From the NCBI GenBank assembly GCA_963805705.1, contig CAWDVH010000001.1, forward strand, positions 682,001 to 746,000: a stretch of DNA of 64,000 nt. The letters run 5' to 3'. The position numbers and the translations under genes were made by a program. Below are positions 60,481 through 64,000 of the stretch, piece after piece (the first letter of the stretch is position 1; each line of letters opens with the position of its first letter). The stretch is from CAWDVH01 sp963805705 (GTDB lineage: Bacteria > Actinomycetota > Actinomycetes > Streptosporangiales > Streptosporangiaceae). The notes under the pieces are model-generated. The model saw only the letters and a list, made by a program, of their open reading frames with translations. It had not been told where the DNA came from and did not search any database.

Positions 60481-61431
60481 ATGCTCCGCCGGATGCTGGA
60501 CTGTGCGGGCGTGGCGGCAGAATTCGGCCTCGGCCAGCTACTTGGCGTGGCGCCGCTGCCAGGCGGCCAGGCTGATGTCACGCGGCTGACGACCGCGCGC
60601 GGGACGTTCGTCGTCAAGCCGGCGTATGGAACGGCCGGGACAGAAGATCTCTATGAGCAGGCCGCCCTGGCCCTCATCGCGGCCGGCATCCGGCAGGCCC
60701 GGCCGCTGCGAACCACGGACGGCTCACTGGTCAGCGAGTCCGGGCATACGGTCCAGGAGTTCCTGCCCGGCCAGATCTGCCTCCCGCCGACACCGGCCCA
60801 GACCGTAGCGATGATGCGCCATGCGGGCGCCTACCACGCCGCACTGGAACAGGTCCCGGTCCCGGCCTGGCTGCTCACCGCGGCAACCGTGTGGGATCGC
60901 GTGGCTTCGGTCGAGTACCTGGTCGAGGAACTGCCGGGCCTGCTGCGCAGCCATGGCCTGCCCGGCCGCGCCGGCCACGGCACGGTCATGGCCGCGCTCG
61001 GCCAGGTCGAGCTGGCCCGGCCGATGCTGCGCCAGCTGCCCCGCCAGCTCGTGCACGGCGATATCGGCCCGGATAACGTGCTCATGCGCGGCGACGAGGT
61101 GGTCGCCATCGTCGACTTCACGCCGTTCTGCCAGCCGGTCCTGTTCGCCGTGGCGGCGGCCGTGTACTGGTACCACGTCCACGGCCGCCGGCCGCTGGAT
61201 CCCGGCGCCATCCGCGCGAGCCTCGCCGCGGCCGGGCACCGGCCGTGGACGGCCGCCGAGCGCGAGGCCTGGCCGGCCATGCTCGCCCGCGAGGCGCTGC
61301 GACGCCTCGCCACCCCGTTGGCCGTCGCCGCCGAGGCGGGCGCCGGGCCGCCGGCGCGGACCGGCGAGCGGTACCGGGCCGTCCTGTCGATCATGGATTG
61401 CTGGCCGCAGCTCCAAGGTCGCGTTCAATGA
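60481..61431 (+). CDS. APH-type phosphotransferase family protein
   Basis: 316 aa kinase-like fold. VTRLTTARGTFVVKPA carries the N-lobe ATP-binding Lys, QLVHGDIGPDNVLM the catalytic loop (HGDxxxxN), and VVAIVDFTPFCQP the metal-binding DF. MMRHAGAYHAALEQVPVP is a helix common to homoserine kinase-like members. It probably phosphorylates a sugar or amino alcohol rather than an antibiotic, though resistance is possible. It is 41 nt upstream of the ARMT1-type gene and likely forms an operon with it. The start ATG at 60481 has no obvious RBS. Confidence 0.85.
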   Translation: MLRRMLDCAGVAAEFGLGQLLGVAPLPGGQADVTRLTTARGTFVVKPAYGTAGTEDLYEQAALALIAAGIRQARPLRTTDGSLVSESGHTVQEFLPGQICLPPTPAQTVAMMRHAGAYHAALEQVPVPAWLLTAATVWDRVASVEYLVEELPGLLRSHGLPGRAGHGTVMAALGQVELARPMLRQLPRQLVHGDIGPDNVLMRGDEVVAIVDFTPFCQPVLFAVAAAVYWYHVHGRRPLDPGAIRASLAAAGHRPWTAAEREAWPAMLAREALRRLATPLAVAAEAGAGPPARTGERYRAVLSIMDCWPQLQGRVQ

Positions 61432-61472
61432 GACGCTGAAAGCCAAACTGGCGAGCGCCGAGGAGTAACCGC

Positions 61473-62708
61473 GTGCCTGGTCCGCAGCAAGATGCCCCGC
61501 CTGACCTGCCCCCCGAGCTGCTGAACAACGATCCGCAGGGATACGCCTGGGGCGTATGGCATGACCGGACACCGAAACTGGTCACCCAGATCCGTGACGC
61601 CCATCCGTACGGCCCGGCCCAGCGTGACGCCCTAGACGCGCTCCTGGCGGAGATCTTCTCGGGCCCGATGCAACCGCTCGGCCGCCATGCCCGCGACCAC
61701 GACATCTGGGACGCCTGGGGGACGGAGTATTTCGGGAAGCCGTGGCTGGACGCTCCGTTCCTGTGGTCGGAGTCGTACTTCTACCGGCGCCTGCTCGGCG
61801 CGGTCGGCTTCTTCGAGCCCGGTCCCTGGCACCGGGTCGACCCGTTCGAGTACCTGAAGACCGCCGAGCTGCGCGATCCCGCGCTGGAGCCCGACCTGGC
61901 GGCGCTGGATGACCTGCAGCGGCTCCCGGCCCCGGAGCAGGGGCAGGCCAAGCTGGTGGCCTCACTGTGGGGGAACCGGGCCGACCTGGGCTTCCGGATC
62001 GGCCAGTCACCGGGGTCAGGAGATCCAGGATCAGGCGAGCTCATCGCTGATCACAGCGCTGACCTCTGGGCCGCGCTCGGACCTGGCGCCAGCGCCGTCC
62101 TGGTCACCGACAATGCGGGGCGGGAGTTGCTGGCTGACCTCGTTCTGACTGATCATCTTCTCCAGAACGGGTCCGCCAGCACGCTCGCGCTGCACGTCAA
62201 GCCCAGCCCGTACTACGTATCCGACGCGACCACGGCCGACGTCCTGGCCTGCCTGCGGCGGCTGGCCGGTACTCAGGGCAGCTCCGCGCAGATCGCCGCC
62301 CGCCTCCGCGCCGCCCTGCGCCAGGGACGGCTGAGGCTGGAGACCCACGAGTTCTACTGCGCGCCCTGGTCCTACCACCGGCTGCCGGACGACCTGGCTG
62401 CCCAGTTCGCGCCGGCCTCGCTGACCATCCTGAAGGGCGACCTCAACTACCGGCGGCTCGTCGGTGACCGTGACTGGCCGCCTGCCACCCCGTTTGGCAG
62501 CGTGGTGGCCTATTTCCCCGGCCCCGTCGCGGCCCTGCGCACGCTCAAGTCCGACGTCATCACCGGGCTGGACCCGGCGGCGGTGGCCAGCCTCGATGCC
62601 ACCGGGAAACCGTGGCGCACCAGCGGCAACTACGCGCTCCTCCAAGTCCAGCCGCATTCTGGCTTGCGGGCCGGCGCTGTACCGGCCAGCATGACGGCCA
62701 GGCAGTGA
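61473..62708 (+). CDS. damage-control phosphatase, ARMT1 (DUF89) family
   Basis: 411 aa, full length for the ARMT1-like subgroup. FLWSESYFYRRLLGAVGFF, VASLWGNRADLGF, AVLVTDNAGRELLADLVLTDHLL (metal-binding Asp-Asn), YYVSDATTADVLACLRRL and LTILKGDLNYRRLVGDRDWP (Lys-Gly-Asp metal loop) are the family's conserved blocks. Characterised relatives are Mn/Co-dependent phosphatases removing reactive sugar phosphates such as fructose 1-phosphate. The GTG at 61473 follows GAGGAG at short range. Its stop overlaps the glycosyltransferase GTG (GTGA). Confidence 0.92.
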   Translation: MPGPQQDAPPDLPPELLNNDPQGYAWGVWHDRTPKLVTQIRDAHPYGPAQRDALDALLAEIFSGPMQPLGRHARDHDIWDAWGTEYFGKPWLDAPFLWSESYFYRRLLGAVGFFEPGPWHRVDPFEYLKTAELRDPALEPDLAALDDLQRLPAPEQGQAKLVASLWGNRADLGFRIGQSPGSGDPGSGELIADHSADLWAALGPGASAVLVTDNAGRELLADLVLTDHLLQNGSASTLALHVKPSPYYVSDATTADVLACLRRLAGTQGSSAQIAARLRAALRQGRLRLETHEFYCAPWSYHRLPDDLAAQFAPASLTILKGDLNYRRLVGDRDWPPATPFGSVVAYFPGPVAALRTLKSDVITGLDPAAVASLDATGKPWRTSGNYALLQVQPHSGLRAGAVPASMTARQ

Positions 62709-64000
62709 AGGAAAGGCGCGGCGCGGATGCCGAGGGCGCCGCAGGGCACACGATGAAGATCTTGGTGGCCGGCTGGGATAGCGGCGGGGGCGTGGAAGCC
62801 GTGCAGACGGTCGTGCGGCGGGCGGCGGGGCGGGGCCATCAGGTCCGGGTGCTGGGAACCGAGGGGCTCCGGGGCCGGTTCGAATCGGCTGGTGCCGAGT
62901 TCCGCCGGTACCAGCATGCTCCCGACAACGACCTGCGCTGGGCGGAGACGGATCTGGTGAAGGACTGGGAGGCCCGTACCCCGATCGGCATGTTCACCAG
63001 GGTCCGGGACCGGGTGATGTGCGGGCCCGCCCGCGAGTTCTGCCGCGACGTCACCGAGGAGCTGGACCGGGAGGCGGCTGATCTCGTGGTGGTCGATACC
63101 TTGATCCCGTCGGCGCTGTGCGGGGCACAAGCGGGGGGCGTTCGCTCGGTCCTGCTGATGCACGGGCCCTACGTGCTGCCCCGGCCCGGGGCACCGCCGA
63201 TGGGGACGGGATTCCCGCTGGCGCACGGGAGGCTGGGGCACCTGCGTGACCAGGCCGCCACCACGGTAGCGCTGGCGGTCTTCCGCACCTGCATGCCCGC
63301 CTTCAACCAGGCCCGCGCCGACTTCGGGCTGGCGCCGCTGCGTGAGCCGATGGATCTGTTCGCCGCCGACCGGGTCCTGGTGTGCACCAGCCCGAGCTAC
63401 GACTTTGCCGCCGATGCCGTTCCCGGCAACGTGCGCTATGTCGGCCCCCAGCTCGATGACACGCCGGGCGGTGCCTGGGACGATCCCTGGGCCGGCTCGC
63501 CGGATCGCCCGGTGGTGCTGGTCGCCCTGAGCAGTACCGTCATGCGCCAGGAAGACCTGCTGCAGCGATCCGCCGATGCGCTCGGGTCGCTTCCGGTGCA
63601 CGGGCTCATCACCACGGGCCCCGCGGTCGACCCGGCTGTGATCCGCGCTCCGCCGAACGTGACGGTCAGGCAGTGGGTGCGCCATGCCGACGTGCTGCCG
63701 GGCTGCGCCGCGGTGGTCACGCACGGCGGGCACGGCACAGTGATGAAGGCGCTGGCCGCCGGCGTGCCGCTCGTCGTGGCACCGCTCGGGCGCGACCAGC
63801 CCGATAACGCCGCCCGGGTGGTGCATGCCGGGGCGGGCCTGCGGATCCGCAAGAACGCGAGCGCCGGGGCCTTGCGGGAGGCGATCGGCCGGGTCATGGA
63901 AGAGCAGCGTTATCGCGTCGCCGCCCGGCGGATGGCGCAGATCCTGGCCGCCGAGCGCGACGAGGGCCTCGTCGTCGACGAACTTGAGCGCACGGTCGCC
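62705..64000 (+). CDS. GT1-family glycosyltransferase (UGT / macrolide type), 3' partial
   Basis: Open to the window end. KILVAGWDSGGGVEAVQTVVRRAAGRGHQV is the N-terminal Rossmann start of EryCIII/DesVII/calicheamicin-type transferases. YDFAADAVPGNVRYVGPQLDD, VLVALSSTVMRQEDLLQRSADAL and VVTHGGHGTVMKALAAGVPLVVAPLGRDQPDNAARV form the C-terminal nucleotide-sugar site with the HGG motif. It transfers a sugar from an NDP-sugar to a small-molecule acceptor. The GTG at 62705 overlaps the previous stop; an in-frame ATG at 62753 is an alternative. At least 415 aa; only a short C-terminus is missing. Confidence 0.92.
   Translation, partial: MKERRGADAEGAAGHTMKILVAGWDSGGGVEAVQTVVRRAAGRGHQVRVLGTEGLRGRFESAGAEFRRYQHAPDNDLRWAETDLVKDWEARTPIGMFTRVRDRVMCGPAREFCRDVTEELDREAADLVVVDTLIPSALCGAQAGGVRSVLLMHGPYVLPRPGAPPMGTGFPLAHGRLGHLRDQAATTVALAVFRTCMPAFNQARADFGLAPLREPMDLFAADRVLVCTSPSYDFAADAVPGNVRYVGPQLDDTPGGAWDDPWAGSPDRPVVLVALSSTVMRQEDLLQRSADALGSLPVHGLITTGPAVDPAVIRAPPNVTVRQWVRHADVLPGCAAVVTHGGHGTVMKALAAGVPLVVAPLGRDQPDNAARVVHAGAGLRIRKNASAGALREAIGRVMEEQRYRVAARRMAQILAAERDEGLVVDELERTVA

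Noticed and set aside
1..64000. Secondary-metabolite biosynthetic cluster
   Set aside because: A P450 at the left edge, a DrrAB-type exporter and a glycosyltransferase at the right edge are present, but no scaffold-making enzyme (PKS, NRPS, terpene synthase, RiPP genes) links them.
1..64000. tRNA, rRNA, insertion sequences, phage or integrase genes
   Set aside because: Looked for conserved tRNA arms, transposase DDE/HUH motifs and terminal inverted repeats; none was convincing.

Overview
The window is very GC-rich chromosomal DNA from a filamentous-type actinomycete. Evidence for this is the strong G/C third-codon bias, GTG/TTG starts, dense 1-4 nt gene overlaps, a mycothiol-dependent isomerase-type protein, and a DUF397 / XRE-DUF5753 / anti-sigma-like ATPase locus of the kind typical of Streptomyces and relatives. 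I see no rRNA, tRNA, CRISPR, phage or transposase. The species cannot be named from the sequence.

Layout. 1-9.1 kb: a frameshifted P450 running off the left edge, an alpha/beta hydrolase, a DEAD-box helicase, an MFS exporter with a divergent TetR repressor and a clear operator, a Tat-exported purple acid phosphatase-like protein, a small helix-turn-helix-like protein with a repeat tail, and a GNAT acetyltransferase. 9.2-15.1 kb: nucleoside diphosphate kinase, PaiB-like protein, methyltransferase, methylglyoxal synthase, YjbR-like and VOC proteins, and a CHAT-TPR protein whose expected catalytic cysteine is arginine. 15.1-22.1 kb: S9 peptidase, YtcJ-like amidohydrolase, membrane protein, YceI/MarR pair, and a secreted lysozyme-like muralytic protein behind CRP-like sites. 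22.2-26.2 kb: a tightly coupled operon of NCS1 permease, isochorismatase-fold hydrolase, ADP-ribosylglycohydrolase-fold protein and PfkB kinase, which looks like an N-riboside salvage or degradation route. 26.3-33.4 kb: small proteins, formamidase family, APH-type kinase, and a coupled FGGY kinase / AraM-like dehydrogenase / TIM-barrel operon. 33.4-37.3 kb: the DUF397/XRE/ATPase regulatory locus, sharing a TGCACGTGCA palindrome, and a DrrAB-type ABC exporter. 37.5-41.0 kb: allantoin catabolism (allantoinase, racemase, allantoicase).

41.1-54.9 kb is a catabolic island: SDR, ROK regulator, aldehyde dehydrogenase, D-threonine aldolase-type PLP enzyme, ornithine cyclodeaminase family, FadR-type regulator, APC permease, second SDR, enolase-superfamily enzyme, class III aminotransferase and four-carbon acid sugar kinase. 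It probably handles a hydroxy-amino acid or a four-carbon sugar acid. Nearly every gene in it carries one or more single-base frameshifts while the protein motifs stay intact. This points to poor consensus sequence or very recent inactivation rather than old decay.

54.9-64 kb: a NarL-type two-component pair behind a perfect 16-bp palindrome, an orphan Hcp (type VI tube-like) protein, CsbD, a haloacid dehalogenase, a lipoprotein coupled to a YbhN-type membrane protein, and an APH-type kinase / ARMT1-type phosphatase / glycosyltransferase trio running off the right edge.
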